Notes: generated by a model from the sequence alone, not told the origin. A DNA stretch of 64,000 nucleotides from Streptomyces dysideae (GCF_001514305.1 NZ_KQ949090.1:62001-126000), one strand, 5' to 3'; counted from the stretch's first letter, positions 25,120 to 37,642 are shown. Program-made: numbers and translations.

Positions 25120-25156
25120 TTCCCGTACCAGCGGGGCTCGTGAGGCGCGCAGAAAG

Positions 25157-25200
25157 CCGCCGGGGTGGCTGGAACGGTGAAGTTCCGGCCACCCCGGCGG
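25157..25200 (-). terminator. Terminator of bldD
   Basis: A 19-bp stem with a single G-U wobble (CCGCCGGGGTGGCTGGAAC against GTTCCGGCCACCCCGGCGG) closes a 6-nt loop. Read in the bldD direction, it is followed by CTTTCT. It begins 28 bp after the bldD stop. Confidence 0.75.
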
Positions 25201-25227
25201 TACGTTTCTGCTGAACCCGAGGAGCGC

Positions 25228-25731
25228 TCAGCTCTCCTCGGCGTGGGAGACCGCGCGACGCGCGTCCGCGTCCAGCACGCCCCAGCTGATCAGCTGCTCG
25301 GTGAGGACCGAGGGCGACTGGTCGTAGATGACGGCGAGTGTGCGCAGGTCGTCCTGGCGGATCGAGAGCACCTTGCCGTTGTAGTCACCGCGCTGCGACT
25401 GGATCGTGGCCGCGTAGCGCTGCAGGGGGCCCGCCTTCTCGGCCGGCACATGGGCCAGCCGCTCCAGGTCCAGGACCAGCTTCGGCGGCGGCTCGGCGGC
25501 ACCGCCCGGTGTGGTGCCCGGCAGCAGCTCCTGCACCGGAACGCCGTAGAAATCCGCCAGCTCGGCAAGACGCTGTACGGTCACGGCACGGTCACCGCGC
25601 TCGTACGAACCGACCACGACCGCCTTCCAGCGTCCCTGGGACTTCTCCTCGACACCGTGGAGGGAAAGGCCCTGCTGGGTGCGGATGGCCCGGAGCTTTG
25701 CCCCGAGCTGTTTGGCGTATTCGCTGGACAT
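25228..25731 (-). CDS. bldD: Developmental master regulator BldD (c-di-GMP-responsive repressor)
   Basis: This 167-residue protein begins with an XRE-type helix-turn-helix domain (residues ~6-70: EYAKQLGAKLRAIRTQQGLS, WKAVVVGSYERGDRAV). A short Pro/Gly linker and a C-terminal domain follow. The c-di-GMP signature RGD-X8-RQDD is intact (RGDYNGKVLSIRQDD, about residues 114-128). Tetrameric c-di-GMP binding allows BldD to dimerise and repress sporulation genes during vegetative growth. The start MSSEYAKQ was chosen because it matches the known BldD N-terminus, although the frame is open 5 codons further. A perfect BldD box lies 60 bp upstream, which supports autoregulation. Confidence 0.97.
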   Translation of the reverse strand: MSSEYAKQLGAKLRAIRTQQGLSLHGVEEKSQGRWKAVVVGSYERGDRAVTVQRLAELADFYGVPVQELLPGTTPGGAAEPPPKLVLDLERLAHVPAEKAGPLQRYAATIQSQRGDYNGKVLSIRQDDLRTLAVIYDQSPSVLTEQLISWGVLDADARRAVSHAEES

Positions 25732-25791
25732 ATAGCTCCCCGGCACTGTGTCGACGCGGCTGGGCCGCGCGTCTGGTAACTCACTGTGAGG

Positions 25792-25804
25792 TTACGCAGC
25801 GTTA
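25792..25804. promoter_or_regulatory. BldD operator (autoregulatory box)
   Basis: TTACGCAGCGTTA matches the published BldD consensus TNACNC(A/T)GNGTNA at every fixed position. It lies between divergent bldD and pyrR, 61 bp upstream of the bldD start, where autorepression is known in S. coelicolor. Confidence 0.85.
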
Positions 25805-25972
25805 CTCTTCCGCGTCAAGCCGAATGGTCCGCACCGACTCTTCCGTGGCAGCGGTGACCGATTGGGCCAAGGGGGTGATCAGGGACGTCGTCCCGGCCTG
25901 CTACCGTGGATGGCGCAAATCCGACGTCCTTTAAGGTCCGTCCCGTGAGGCGGAGAAGGAGGTCCGTTTCAT

Positions 25973-26557
25973 ATGGACAAGCAGCAAGAAGCACAGCAGT
26001 CCGATGCGCGGCCCGTTCTCGAAGGCCCCGACATCGCGCGGGTGTTGACTCGCATCGCCCACGAGATCGTCGAGCGCGCCAAGGGCGCCGACGACGTGGT
26101 GCTCCTCGGCATTCCCACCCGGGGCGTCTTCCTCGCCCAGCGGCTGGGCGTCAAGCTCGAGCAGATCACCGAGCGCAAGATCCCGGTCGGTTCGCTCGAC
26201 ATCACCATGTACCGCGACGACCTGCGCATGCACCCGCCGCGTGCGCTGGCCCGCACCGAGATCCCCGGTGACGGCCTCGACGGCCGCCTCGTCGTCCTCG
26301 TCGACGACGTGCTCTTCTCCGGCCGCACCATCCGTGCCGCCCTGGACGCCCTGAACGACCTCGGGCGTCCTCGCGCGGTCCAGCTGGCGGTCCTGGTCGA
26401 CCGGGGCCACCGCGAACTGCCCATCCGCGCCGACTACGTCGGCAAGAACCTCCCCACGTCGCTGCGGGAGACGGTCAAGGTCCAGCTCGCCGAGGAGGAC
26501 GGTCGCGACACCGTGCTGCTCGGCGCCAAGCGGTCCGCTCGGGGCGCGCAGCAGTAG
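25973..26557 (+). CDS. pyrR: Bifunctional pyrimidine regulator / uracil phosphoribosyltransferase PyrR
   Basis: This 194-residue type I phosphoribosyltransferase fold protein has the PRPP loop VVLVDDVLFSGRTIRAALDAL and the flexible-loop region ITMYRDDLRMHPPRALA. PyrR senses UMP and represses pyr genes through RNA attenuation or translation. It heads the pyrimidine operon here. ATG 25973 follows an AAGGAGG Shine-Dalgarno sequence. I did not find an obvious anti-antiterminator leader upstream, but the 93-nt gap before pyrB could hold a site. Confidence 0.95.
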   Translation: MDKQQEAQQSDARPVLEGPDIARVLTRIAHEIVERAKGADDVVLLGIPTRGVFLAQRLGVKLEQITERKIPVGSLDITMYRDDLRMHPPRALARTEIPGDGLDGRLVVLVDDVLFSGRTIRAALDALNDLGRPRAVQLAVLVDRGHRELPIRADYVGKNLPTSLRETVKVQLAEEDGRDTVLLGAKRSARGAQQ

Positions 26558-26650
26558 CACGCGCGCGTACGTCACTGTCGTACGCCCTGCCCATGCGCCC
26601 CCGCCTGCCCGGAATCTCCCAAACCTGAACTGCCTTACGGAGCCTGACAG

Positions 26651-27679
26651 ATGCAGCGTCATCTCATCTCGGCCGCCGACCTCACCCGCGACGACGCCGT
26701 CCTGATCCTCGACACCGCCGAGGAGATGGCCCGGGTCGCCGACCGGCCGATCAAGAAACTGCCGACCCTGCGCGGCCGCACCGTCGTCAACCTCTTCTTC
26801 GAGGACTCGACCCGTACCCGGATCTCCTTCGAGGCCGCCGAGAAGCGGCTCTCCGCCGATGTCATCAACTTCTCCGCCAAGGGATCGAGCGTGTCCAAGG
26901 GCGAGTCCCTGAAGGACACCGCCCAGACGCTGGAGGCCATGGGCGTCGACGCCGTCGTCATCCGGCACGGCGCCTCCGGAGCGCCGTACCGCCTCGCCAA
27001 CTCCGGCTGGATCGACGCCGCCGTCATCAACGCCGGCGACGGCACCCACCAGCACCCCACGCAGGCCCTGCTGGACGCCTTCACCATGCGGCGCCGGCTC
27101 GTCGGCCGGGACGCCGGGATCGGGCAGGACCTCGCCGGCAAGCGCATCACGATCGTCGGCGACATCCTGCACGGCCGGGTCGCCCGTTCCAACGTCGACC
27201 TGCTGCACACCCTCGGCGCCGAGGTCACCCTCGTCGCGCCGCCCACCCTGCTGCCGATCGGCGTCGAGACCTGGCCCTGCGAGGTCTCGTACGACCTCGA
27301 CAGCACGCTGCCCAAGTCCGACGCGGTGATGATGCTCCGCGTCCAGCGCGAGCGCATGAACGCCGCCTTCTTCCCGACCGAGCGCGAGTACTCGAGGCGC
27401 TACGGCCTCGACGGCGACCGCATGGCGAAGATGCCCGAGCACGCCATCGTGATGCACCCCGGACCGATGGTCCGCGGCATGGAGATCACCGCCGAGGTCG
27501 CCGACTCCGAGCGCTGCACCGCCATCGAGCAGGTCGCAAACGGAGTGTCCACCCGGATGGCCGTTCTGTACCTGCTGCTCGGTGGCAACGAGCCCGCCGT
27601 CGCCCACCCGTCGCCCACCACCACCCTTGCAACGAGGCGCTCCGCGCCCGCCTCTGAATTCCGTACCGAGGAGAAGTAA
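26651..27679 (+). CDS. pyrB: Aspartate carbamoyltransferase, catalytic subunit
   Basis: This 342-residue enzyme condenses carbamoyl phosphate with aspartate. The carbamoyl-phosphate site is FFEDSTRTRISFE near residue 50, and the second site is HQHPTQALLDAFTMRR near residue 135. A C-terminal extension of about 25 residues (after LLLGGNEP) is not part of the core fold. No regulatory pyrI is present. pyrC follows 5 bp downstream. Confidence 0.97.
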   Translation: MQRHLISAADLTRDDAVLILDTAEEMARVADRPIKKLPTLRGRTVVNLFFEDSTRTRISFEAAEKRLSADVINFSAKGSSVSKGESLKDTAQTLEAMGVDAVVIRHGASGAPYRLANSGWIDAAVINAGDGTHQHPTQALLDAFTMRRRLVGRDAGIGQDLAGKRITIVGDILHGRVARSNVDLLHTLGAEVTLVAPPTLLPIGVETWPCEVSYDLDSTLPKSDAVMMLRVQRERMNAAFFPTEREYSRRYGLDGDRMAKMPEHAIVMHPGPMVRGMEITAEVADSERCTAIEQVANGVSTRMAVLYLLLGGNEPAVAHPSPTTTLATRRSAPASEFRTEEK

Positions 27680-27684
27680 GACAC

Positions 27685-28971
27685 ATGAGCAAGATCCTGA
27701 TCCGTGGTGCGAAGGTGCTCGGCGGCGAGCCGCAGGACGTCCTGATCAACGGTTCGGCCATTGAGGCGGTCGGCCAGGGGCTCTCCGACGAGGGCGCCGA
27801 AGTCGTCGAGGCCGGCGGCAAGGTGCTGCTGTCCGGGCTCGTCGACCTGCACACCCATCTGCGGGAGCCCGGCCGCGAGGACTCCGAGACCGTCCTCACC
27901 GGCACGAGGGCGGCCGCGTCCGGCGGTTACACCGCCGTGTTCGCCATGGCCAACACCTTCCCGGTCGCCGACACCGCCGGTGTCGTCGAGCAGGTCTACC
28001 GGCTCGGCCAGGAGCACGGGTACTGCGATGTGCAGCCCATCGGCGCCGTCACCGTCGGCCTGGAGGGCAAGAAGCTCGCCGAGCTGGGCGCCATGCACGA
28101 GTCGGCGGCCGGTGTCACCGTCTTCTCCGACGACGGCAAGTGCGTCGACGACGCCGTGATCATGCGGCGGGCGCTGGAGTACGTGAAGGCCTTCGGCGGT
28201 GTCGTCGCCCAGCACGCGCAGGAGCCGCGGCTGACCGAGGGTGCCCAGATGAACGAGGGCGTCGTCTCCGCCGAGCTGGGGCTCGGGGGCTGGCCCGCGG
28301 TGGCCGAAGAATCGATCATCGCCCGGGATGTCCTGCTCGCCGAGCACGTCGGCTCGCGCGTGCACATCTGCCACCTGTCGACCGCCGGGTCCGTCGAGAT
28401 CGTCCGCTGGGCCAAGTCCCGCGGCATCGACGTCACCGCCGAGGTCACCCCGCACCACCTCCTCCTCACCGACGAACTGGTCCGGTCATACAACCCGGTC
28501 TACAAGGTGAACCCGCCGCTGCGCACCGAGCGCGACGTGCTCGCCCTGCGCGAGGCGCTTGCCGACGGCACGATCGACATCGTCGCCACCGACCACGCCC
28601 CGCACCCGCACGAGGACAAGGACTGCGAGTGGGCCGCAGCCGCCATGGGCATGGTCGGCCTGGAGACCGCGTTGTCAGTGGTCCAGGAGACGATGGTGGA
28701 CACCGGGCTCCTCACCTGGGCCGGGGTCGCCGACCGCATGTCCGTCAAGCCCGCGCAGATCGGGCAGGCCAAGGGGCACGGCCGTCCCGTCTCGGCTGGT
28801 GAGCCCGCCAACCTCACGCTTGTCGACACGGAATACCGTGGGTCCGTGGACCCCGCGGGCTTCGCCTCGCGCAGCCGCAACACCCCGTACGAGGGGCGTG
28901 AGCTGCCGGGCCGTGTCACGCACACGTGGCTCCGGGGCAAGGCCACGCTCGTCGACGGGAACCTCGCGTGA
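27685..28971 (+). CDS. pyrC: Dihydroorotase
   Basis: This 428-residue type I dihydroorotase of the amidohydrolase superfamily cyclises carbamoyl aspartate. The zinc motif DLHTHLREPGRED is near residue 54, and the catalytic Asp is in VATDHAPHPHEDK near residue 300. The C-terminus has the expected FASRSRNTPYEG block. Its stop overlaps the next gene by 4 nt. Confidence 0.97.
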   Translation: MSKILIRGAKVLGGEPQDVLINGSAIEAVGQGLSDEGAEVVEAGGKVLLSGLVDLHTHLREPGREDSETVLTGTRAAASGGYTAVFAMANTFPVADTAGVVEQVYRLGQEHGYCDVQPIGAVTVGLEGKKLAELGAMHESAAGVTVFSDDGKCVDDAVIMRRALEYVKAFGGVVAQHAQEPRLTEGAQMNEGVVSAELGLGGWPAVAEESIIARDVLLAEHVGSRVHICHLSTAGSVEIVRWAKSRGIDVTAEVTPHHLLLTDELVRSYNPVYKVNPPLRTERDVLALREALADGTIDIVATDHAPHPHEDKDCEWAAAAMGMVGLETALSVVQETMVDTGLLTWAGVADRMSVKPAQIGQAKGHGRPVSAGEPANLTLVDTEYRGSVDPAGFASRSRNTPYEGRELPGRVTHTWLRGKATLVDGNLA

Positions 28972-29537
28972 CACCTCTGATTTCGATTGCCGCCGAACAG
29001 AAGTCGGCCGAAGTGACCGACTGGGCCGCCCGCGTCGGCTGGCTCGTCGGCCTCGTCCTCTTCGTGGCGCTCGTCTACTGGCTGATGCGCGAGGGCTGGA
29101 AGTGGCGCGGCACCCTCCAGAGCGACCTGCCCGAAGTGCCCAGCGCGCCGGACGACGCCGGCCCGGCGAGACTGAGTATGAGCGGCCGCTACCACGGCTC
29201 CACCACCGCCGGGCAGTGGCTGGACCGCATCGTGGCGCACGGCCTGGGCACCCGCAGCCGGGCCGAGCTCACACTGACGGACGCGGGACTGGACGTCGTA
29301 CGTCCCGGTGCGACGGACTTCTTCGTCCCGGCCGCACAACTGCGCGAGGCCCGGCTCGACAAGGGCATCGCCGGCAAGGTCCTGACCGAGGGCGGCCTGC
29401 TCGTCGTGACCTGGGCGCACGGCGACCGGCTGATCGACTCCGGGTTCCGCTCGGACACGGCCGCCGAGCACAACGAGTGGGTCGACGTCATTAACTCCAT
29501 GATCAACACAACCAGCACGGAAGGCGCCGAACGATGA
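28968..29537 (+). CDS. Membrane-anchored conserved protein inside the pyr operon
   Basis: This 189-residue protein has a single membrane helix at about residues 23-44 (VGWLVGLVLFVALVYWLM) and a cytoplasmic domain of about 130 residues with alternating beta strands, resembling a bacterial PH-like fold. No catalytic motif is visible. GTG 28968 overlaps the pyrC stop, and its own stop overlaps the carA ATG, so it is translationally locked into the operon. The function is unknown, but a membrane link to pyrimidine or carbamoyl-phosphate synthesis is possible. Confidence 0.85.
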   Translation: MTPLISIAAEQKSAEVTDWAARVGWLVGLVLFVALVYWLMREGWKWRGTLQSDLPEVPSAPDDAGPARLSMSGRYHGSTTAGQWLDRIVAHGLGTRSRAELTLTDAGLDVVRPGATDFFVPAAQLREARLDKGIAGKVLTEGGLLVVTWAHGDRLIDSGFRSDTAAEHNEWVDVINSMINTTSTEGAER

Positions 29538-30683
29538 CGACCTCCATCCAGGGGACCGCCTCGCAGAGGCACAAAGCGGCTCCCGCCGTACTCGTCCTGG
29601 AGGACGGCCGGATCTTCCGCGGCCGTGCCTACGGGGCCGTGGGGGTGACCTTCGGCGAGGCCGTGTTCTCCACCGGCATGACCGGCTACCAGGAGACCCT
29701 CACCGACCCGTCGTACCACCGCCAGGTCGTCGTGATGACCGCCCCGCACGTCGGCAACACCGGCGTCAACGACGAGGACCCCGAGTCCCAGCAGATCTGG
29801 GTCGCGGGCTACGTCGTGCGCGACCCCGCGCGCGTGCCCTCCAACTGGCGCTCCCGTCGCTCGCTGGACGAGGAGCTGCGCAAGCAGGGCGTGGTCGGCA
29901 TCTCCGGCATCGACACGCGCGCGCTGACCCGCCATCTGCGCGAGCGTGGCGCCATGCGCGTCGGCATCTTCTCCGGCAACGCGCTGCCCGACGAGGGCAC
30001 CATGCTCGCCGAGGTGCGCCAGGCCCCCGAGATGAAGGGCGCGAACCTCTCCGCCGAGGTCGCCACCAAGGAGACGTACGTCGTCCCGGCGATCGGGGAG
30101 AAGAAGTTCACCGTCGCTGCCGTCGACCTCGGCATCAAGGGCATGACCCCGCACCGGATGGCCGAGCGCGGCATCGAGGTGCACGTCCTGCCGGCCATGG
30201 CGAGCGTCGAGGACATCTACGCCGTCCAGCCCGACGGCGTGTTCTTCTCCAACGGGCCCGGCGACCCGGCCACCGCCGACCACCCGGTCACCGTCATGCA
30301 GGCCGTCCTGGAGCGCGGCACCCCGCTGTTCGGCATCTGCTTCGGCAACCAGATCCTGGGCCGCGCCCTCGGCTTCGGCACCTACAAGCTGAAGTACGGC
30401 CACCGTGGCATCAACCAGCCGGTGCAGGACCGTACGACCGGCAAGGTCGAGGTCACCGCGCACAACCACGGCTTCGCCGTCGACGCCCCGCTCGACAAGG
30501 TCTCCGACACCCCCTACGGCCGCGCCGAGGTCTCCCATGTGTGCCTCAACGACAGCGTGGTGGAGGGGCTGCAGCTCCTCGACCGCCCGGCCTTCAGCGT
30601 CCAGTACCACCCCGAAGCGGCAGCGGGCCCGCACGACGCCGCCTACCTGTTCGACCGCTTCGTATCCCTGATGGAGGGCCAGC

Positions 30684-30691
<8 letters not shown>
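29534..30691 (+). CDS. carA: Carbamoyl-phosphate synthase, small (glutaminase) subunit
   Basis: This 385-residue class I glutamine amidotransferase delivers ammonia to CarB. The catalytic Cys is in GICFGNQILGRALG near residue 275, and the His-Glu pair is in VQYHPEAAAGPHD near residue 360. The N-terminal CPSase domain begins ALVLEDGRIFRGRA-like (AVLVLEDGRIFRGRAYG). It overlaps carB by 8 nt. Confidence 0.97.
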
Positions 30692-33992
<3,301 letters not shown>

Positions 33993-34001
33993 CAGCCCTG
34001 A

Positions 34002-34025
34002 GGGGGACACCGGAAGGTGTCCCCC
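34002..34025 (+). terminator. Hairpin between carB and pyrD
   Basis: A perfect 10-bp stem GGGGGACACC / GGTGTCCCCC with a GGAA tetraloop is followed by TCTTC. It may attenuate transcription or stabilise the upstream mRNA, because pyrD continues in the same direction 20 bp later. Confidence 0.7.
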
Positions 34026-34044
34026 TCTTCGTGAGGACACCGAG

Positions 34045-35151
34045 ATGTACAAACTCTTCTTCCGTCTGGTCTTCAAACGGATGGACCCGGAGCAGGCCCA
34101 TTACCTGGCGTTCCGCTGGATCCGGCTCGCCGTCGGAATCCCGGTGCTGCGTACGTTCATCGCCGCCGCCCTGGCGCCCCGCTACAAGGAACTGCGCACC
34201 GAGGCCTTCGGGCTGCGCATGCACGGTCCCTTCGGGCTCGCCGCCGGCTTCGACAAGAACGCGGTCGCGATCGACGGGATGTCGATGCTGGGCTTCGACC
34301 ACGTCGAGATCGGCACCGTGACCGGGGAGGCGCAGCCGGGCAATCCCAAGAAGCGGCTGTTCCGGCTCGTGAAGGACCGCGCGCTGATCAACCGCATGGG
34401 CTTCAACAACGAGGGTTCGCTGGCCGTGGCCGCCCGCCTGGCCTCCCGTACGCCCCTCTTCAGGCCCGTCGTGGGCGTCAACATCGGCAAGACCAAGGCC
34501 GTGCCGGAGGCCGAGGCCGCCGCGGACTACGTGAAGTCGGCCGAGCGGCTGGCGCCGTACGCCGATTACCTGGTCGTGAACGTGTCGTCGCCGAACACGC
34601 CCGGCCTGCGCAACCTGCAGGCCACCGAGGCGCTGCGCCCGCTGCTGAGCGCCGTCCGCGAGGCCGCCGACCGCACGGTGACCTCCCGCCGGGTACCCCT
34701 GCTCGTGAAGATCGCCCCGGACCTGGCCGACGAGGACGTCGACGCCGTCGCGGACCTGGCCGTCGAACTCGGCCTGGACGGGATCATCGCCACGAACACC
34801 ACCATCGCGCGCGAGGGGCTCGGTTTGAAATCCGAACCCTCGCTGGTGAAGGAGACCGGCGGACTCTCCGGAGCGCCCCTCAAGGCGCGCTCCCTGGAGG
34901 TGCTGCGGCGCCTGTACGCGCGCGTGGGCGACCGGATCACCCTTGTGGGCGTCGGCGGCATCGAGAACGCCGAGGACGCCTGGCAGCGCATCCTGGCGGG
35001 CGCGACGCTGGTCCAGGGCTACAGCGCCTTCATCTACGAGGGGCCCTTCTGGAGCCGCGCCATCCACAAGGGGCTCGCCGCACGCCTGCGGAACAGCCCG
35101 TACACCACCCTCGCCGACGCGGTCGGCGCCGACGCAAGGAAGACGGCATGA
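34045..35151 (+). CDS. pyrD: Dihydroorotate dehydrogenase (quinone), class 2
   Basis: This 368-residue class 2 enzyme has the N-terminal membrane-association helices (MYKLFFRLVFKRMDPEQAHY) that mark quinone-linked forms. The FMN-barrel has the catalytic Ser in VVNVSSPNTPGLRNLQ, and the phosphate-binding GVGGIENAEDAWQRI near the C-terminus. It oxidises dihydroorotate to orotate. Its TGA overlaps the pyrF ATG. Confidence 0.97.
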   Translation: MYKLFFRLVFKRMDPEQAHYLAFRWIRLAVGIPVLRTFIAAALAPRYKELRTEAFGLRMHGPFGLAAGFDKNAVAIDGMSMLGFDHVEIGTVTGEAQPGNPKKRLFRLVKDRALINRMGFNNEGSLAVAARLASRTPLFRPVVGVNIGKTKAVPEAEAAADYVKSAERLAPYADYLVVNVSSPNTPGLRNLQATEALRPLLSAVREAADRTVTSRRVPLLVKIAPDLADEDVDAVADLAVELGLDGIIATNTTIAREGLGLKSEPSLVKETGGLSGAPLKARSLEVLRRLYARVGDRITLVGVGGIENAEDAWQRILAGATLVQGYSAFIYEGPFWSRAIHKGLAARLRNSPYTTLADAVGADARKTA

Positions 35152-35993
35152 GTGCTCTTGAACCCTTCGGCGCACGCCTGCGCCGTGCCATGGACGAGCG
35201 CGGCCCGCTGTGCGTCGGCATCGACCCGCACGCGTCCCTGCTCGCCGAGTGGGGCCTGAACGACGACGTGGCCGGCCTGGAGCGGTTCAGTCGCACCGTC
35301 GTCGAGGCGATGGCCCACCGGGTCGCCGTCCTCAAGCCGCAGAGCGCCTTCTTCGAGCGCTTCGGGTCGCGCGGGGTGGCCGTCCTGGAGAAGGCGGTCG
35401 CGGAGGCGCGGGCGGCCGGCGCGCTGGTCGTGATGGACGCCAAGCGCGGCGACATCGGCTCGACCATGGCCGCGTACGCCGAGTCCTTCCTCGGCAAGGA
35501 CGCCCCGCTGTTCTCGGACGCGCTGACCGTCTCGCCCTACTTGGGCTACGGCTCGCTCTCGCCTGCGGTCGCGCTGGCCCGCGAGAACGGCGCCGGACTG
35601 TTCGTGCTGGCGCTGACCTCCAACCCGGAGGGTCATGAGGTGCAGCGCGCGGTCCGCACGGACGGGCGCACCGTCGGGGCGACCATGCTGGCGCACCTGG
35701 CGGCCGAGAACGCGGGGGAGGAGCCGCTGGGCTCCTTCGGAGCGGTCGTCGGCGCCACGCTCGGCGACCTGTCGTCGTACGACCTGGACATCAACGGTCC
35801 GCTTCTCGCGCCCGGCATCGGCGCCCAGGGCGCGACGCCGGCCGATCTCCCGGCGGTTTTCGGGTCCGCGGTGCGCAATGTCGTTCCGAACGTCAGCCGG
35901 GGTGTTCTTCGTCACGGTCCCGAGGTGGGCGCGCTGCGGGCGGCCGCCGACCGGTTCGCGGAGGAGATCCGAGCCGCTGTGGCGGTCGTCTGA
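35148..35993 (+). CDS. pyrF: Orotidine-5'-phosphate decarboxylase
   Basis: This 281-residue type 2 OMP decarboxylase has the catalytic block VVMDAKRGDIGSTMAAYA near residue 90. It performs the last step of UMP synthesis. No orotate phosphoribosyltransferase (pyrE) is in the window, so that gene lies elsewhere. An inverted repeat follows the stop. Confidence 0.96.
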   Translation: MSALEPFGARLRRAMDERGPLCVGIDPHASLLAEWGLNDDVAGLERFSRTVVEAMAHRVAVLKPQSAFFERFGSRGVAVLEKAVAEARAAGALVVMDAKRGDIGSTMAAYAESFLGKDAPLFSDALTVSPYLGYGSLSPAVALARENGAGLFVLALTSNPEGHEVQRAVRTDGRTVGATMLAHLAAENAGEEPLGSFGAVVGATLGDLSSYDLDINGPLLAPGIGAQGATPADLPAVFGSAVRNVVPNVSRGVLRHGPEVGALRAAADRFAEEIRAAVAVV

Positions 35994-36010
35994 TTCCCGT
36001 CAGAGGCGTT

Positions 36011-36046
36011 CGAGCCACTCGCTCGAGTCCTCCGATGAGTGGCTCG
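36011..36046 (+). terminator. Putative terminator of the pyr operon
   Basis: Ten-bp arms CGAGCCACTC and GAGTGGCTCG are separated by 16 nt. The hairpin starts 18 bp after the pyrF stop, within the 287-bp gap before the sIHF gene. Confidence 0.6.
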
Positions 36047-36280
36047 AGGCCCACTTGAGTCTGAATACATCCTCAAATCCAGGGCATTATGTCCTAAATG
36101 TCCGGCCTGACGGAGGCTGACCAGGACTTTTCCGCTGTTCTCGCTGACTCTGGCGGACTTGGCCGCTAGTCTCCGACGAGAGTGAACGGGCAAGCGTGTT
36201 GCTCGTAGCTCCCCAGGTGTGGGGCGACTAGGTTCCTCACCGGTCCGTATCCGACAGTCAACATCCGAGGTGACGTAGGC

Positions 36281-36604
36281 GTGGCTCTTCCGCCCCTTAC
36301 CCCTGAACAGCGCGCAGCCGCGCTCGAAAAGGCCGCCGCGGCTCGCCGGGAGCGGGCCGAGGTCAAGAATCGACTCAAGCACTCCGGCGCCTCTCTCCAC
36401 GAGGTGATCAAGCAGGGTCAGGAGAACGACGTCATCGGCAAGATGAAGGTCTCCGCCCTGCTCGAGTCCCTGCCGGGCGTGGGCAAGGTCCGCGCCAAGC
36501 AGATCATGGAGCGACTCGGCATCTCCGAGAGCCGCCGCGTGCGTGGCCTCGGTTCCAACCAGATCGCTTCCCTGGAGCGTGAGTTCGGCAGCACCGGCTC
36601 CTGA
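36281..36604 (+). CDS. ihf: Integration host factor, actinobacterial type (sIHF)
   Basis: This 107-residue basic nucleoid protein belongs to the actinobacterial sIHF/mIHF family and is unrelated to enterobacterial IHF. The long N-terminal helix is LTPEQRAAALEKAAAARRER, and the helix-two-turns-helix DNA-binding module is SLPGVGKVRAKQIMERLGI. In Streptomyces it shapes the nucleoid and affects sporulation and antibiotic output. The start is GTG with GAGGTGA upstream. Confidence 0.94.
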   Translation: MALPPLTPEQRAAALEKAAAARRERAEVKNRLKHSGASLHEVIKQGQENDVIGKMKVSALLESLPGVGKVRAKQIMERLGISESRRVRGLGSNQIASLEREFGSTGS

Positions 36605-36683
36605 GTCCGGTACTCCGGCTCCTGAGTCGGGTAGTCTGGACCGGGAGTCCCGGGCACTCCGGGATTGCTGGAATAATCGCTGC

Positions 36684-37241
36684 ATGAGTGAACGTCCGCG
36701 GCTGACCGTGCTCTCCGGCCCCTCCGGGGTCGGCAAGAGCACGGTCGTCGCCCATATGCGCAAGGAACACCCCGAGGTCTGGCTCTCGGTGTCGGCGACG
36801 ACCCGCAGGCCCCGCCCCGGCGAGAAGCACGGAGTCCACTACTTCTTCGTCACCGACGAGGAGATGGACAAGTTGATCGCCAACGGCGAGCTGCTGGAGT
36901 GGGCCGAGTTCGCCGGGAACCGCTACGGCACGCCGCGTGCGGCCGTGCTGGAGCGCCTGGAAGCGGGTGAGCCGGTCCTCCTGGAGATCGACCTCCAGGG
37001 CGCCCGCCAGGTCCGCGAGTCGATGGCGGACGCCCAGCTGGTGTTCCTGGCTCCTCCCTCCTGGGAGGAACTCGTGCGCAGACTCACCGGTCGCGGTACC
37101 GAGGCGCCCGAGGTGATCGAGCGCCGTCTGGACGCTGCGAAGGTCGAGTTGGCGGCCGAGCCGGAGTTCGACCTGACCCTGGTCAACACCTCCGTCGAGG
37201 ATGTGGCGCGTGAGCTGCTAGCCTTGGTGGATGTTGTGTGA
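36684..37241 (+). CDS. gmk: Guanylate kinase
   Basis: This 185-residue enzyme phosphorylates GMP to GDP. The P-loop is SGPSGVGKSTVV at the N-terminus, and the GMP-binding region is SVSATTRRPRPGE with HYFFVTDEE. ATG 36684 was chosen because it directly precedes the conserved core. The frame is open to 36543, so a longer N-terminus of up to 47 residues is possible, and in that extra stretch the unit GGCTCCTGAGTC is duplicated (36597-36627). rpoZ follows. Confidence 0.93.
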   Translation: MSERPRLTVLSGPSGVGKSTVVAHMRKEHPEVWLSVSATTRRPRPGEKHGVHYFFVTDEEMDKLIANGELLEWAEFAGNRYGTPRAAVLERLEAGEPVLLEIDLQGARQVRESMADAQLVFLAPPSWEELVRRLTGRGTEAPEVIERRLDAAKVELAAEPEFDLTLVNTSVEDVARELLALVDVV

Positions 37242-37309
37242 TCACGATTCATGTCATCGCGACTGATGTGATCACGACCGATCTTTTCCCATCCATCGGA
37301 AGGTAGAGC

Positions 37310-37582
37310 GTGTCCTCTTCCATCTCCGCGCCCGAGGGCATCATCAACCCGCCGATCGACGAGCTCCTCGAGGCCACCGACTCGAAGTACAGCCTCGTGA
37401 TCTACGCGGCCAAGCGGGCCCGCCAGATCAACGCGTACTACTCGCAGCTCGGCGAGGGCCTCCTCGAGTACGTCGGTCCGCTCGTGGACACCCACGTCCA
37501 CGAGAAGCCGCTCTCGATCTCCCTCCGCGAGATCAATGCGGGTCTGCTGACGTCCGAGGCCATCGAGGGCCCGGCGCAGTAG
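37310..37582 (+). CDS. rpoZ: DNA-directed RNA polymerase omega subunit
   Basis: This 90-residue protein has the family core INPPIDELLEATDSKYSLV and YAAKRARQINAYY. Omega helps assemble and stabilise core RNA polymerase, and in streptomycetes its loss affects morphology and antibiotic production. The start is GTG with GGAAGG upstream. A terminator-like hairpin follows 25 bp after the stop. Confidence 0.96.
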   Translation: MSSSISAPEGIINPPIDELLEATDSKYSLVIYAAKRARQINAYYSQLGEGLLEYVGPLVDTHVHEKPLSISLREINAGLLTSEAIEGPAQ

Positions 37583-37607
37583 TATTTTCAGCTTGCAGTT
37601 TGCTTTT

Positions 37608-37642
37608 CCACAGGCCCGGCAGCGCGACTGTCGGGCCTGTGG
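37608..37642 (+). terminator. Terminator between rpoZ and coaBC
   Basis: Eleven-bp arms CCACAGGCCCG and CGGGCCTGTGG enclose a 13-nt loop, in the 101-bp gap between rpoZ and coaBC. Confidence 0.7.
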
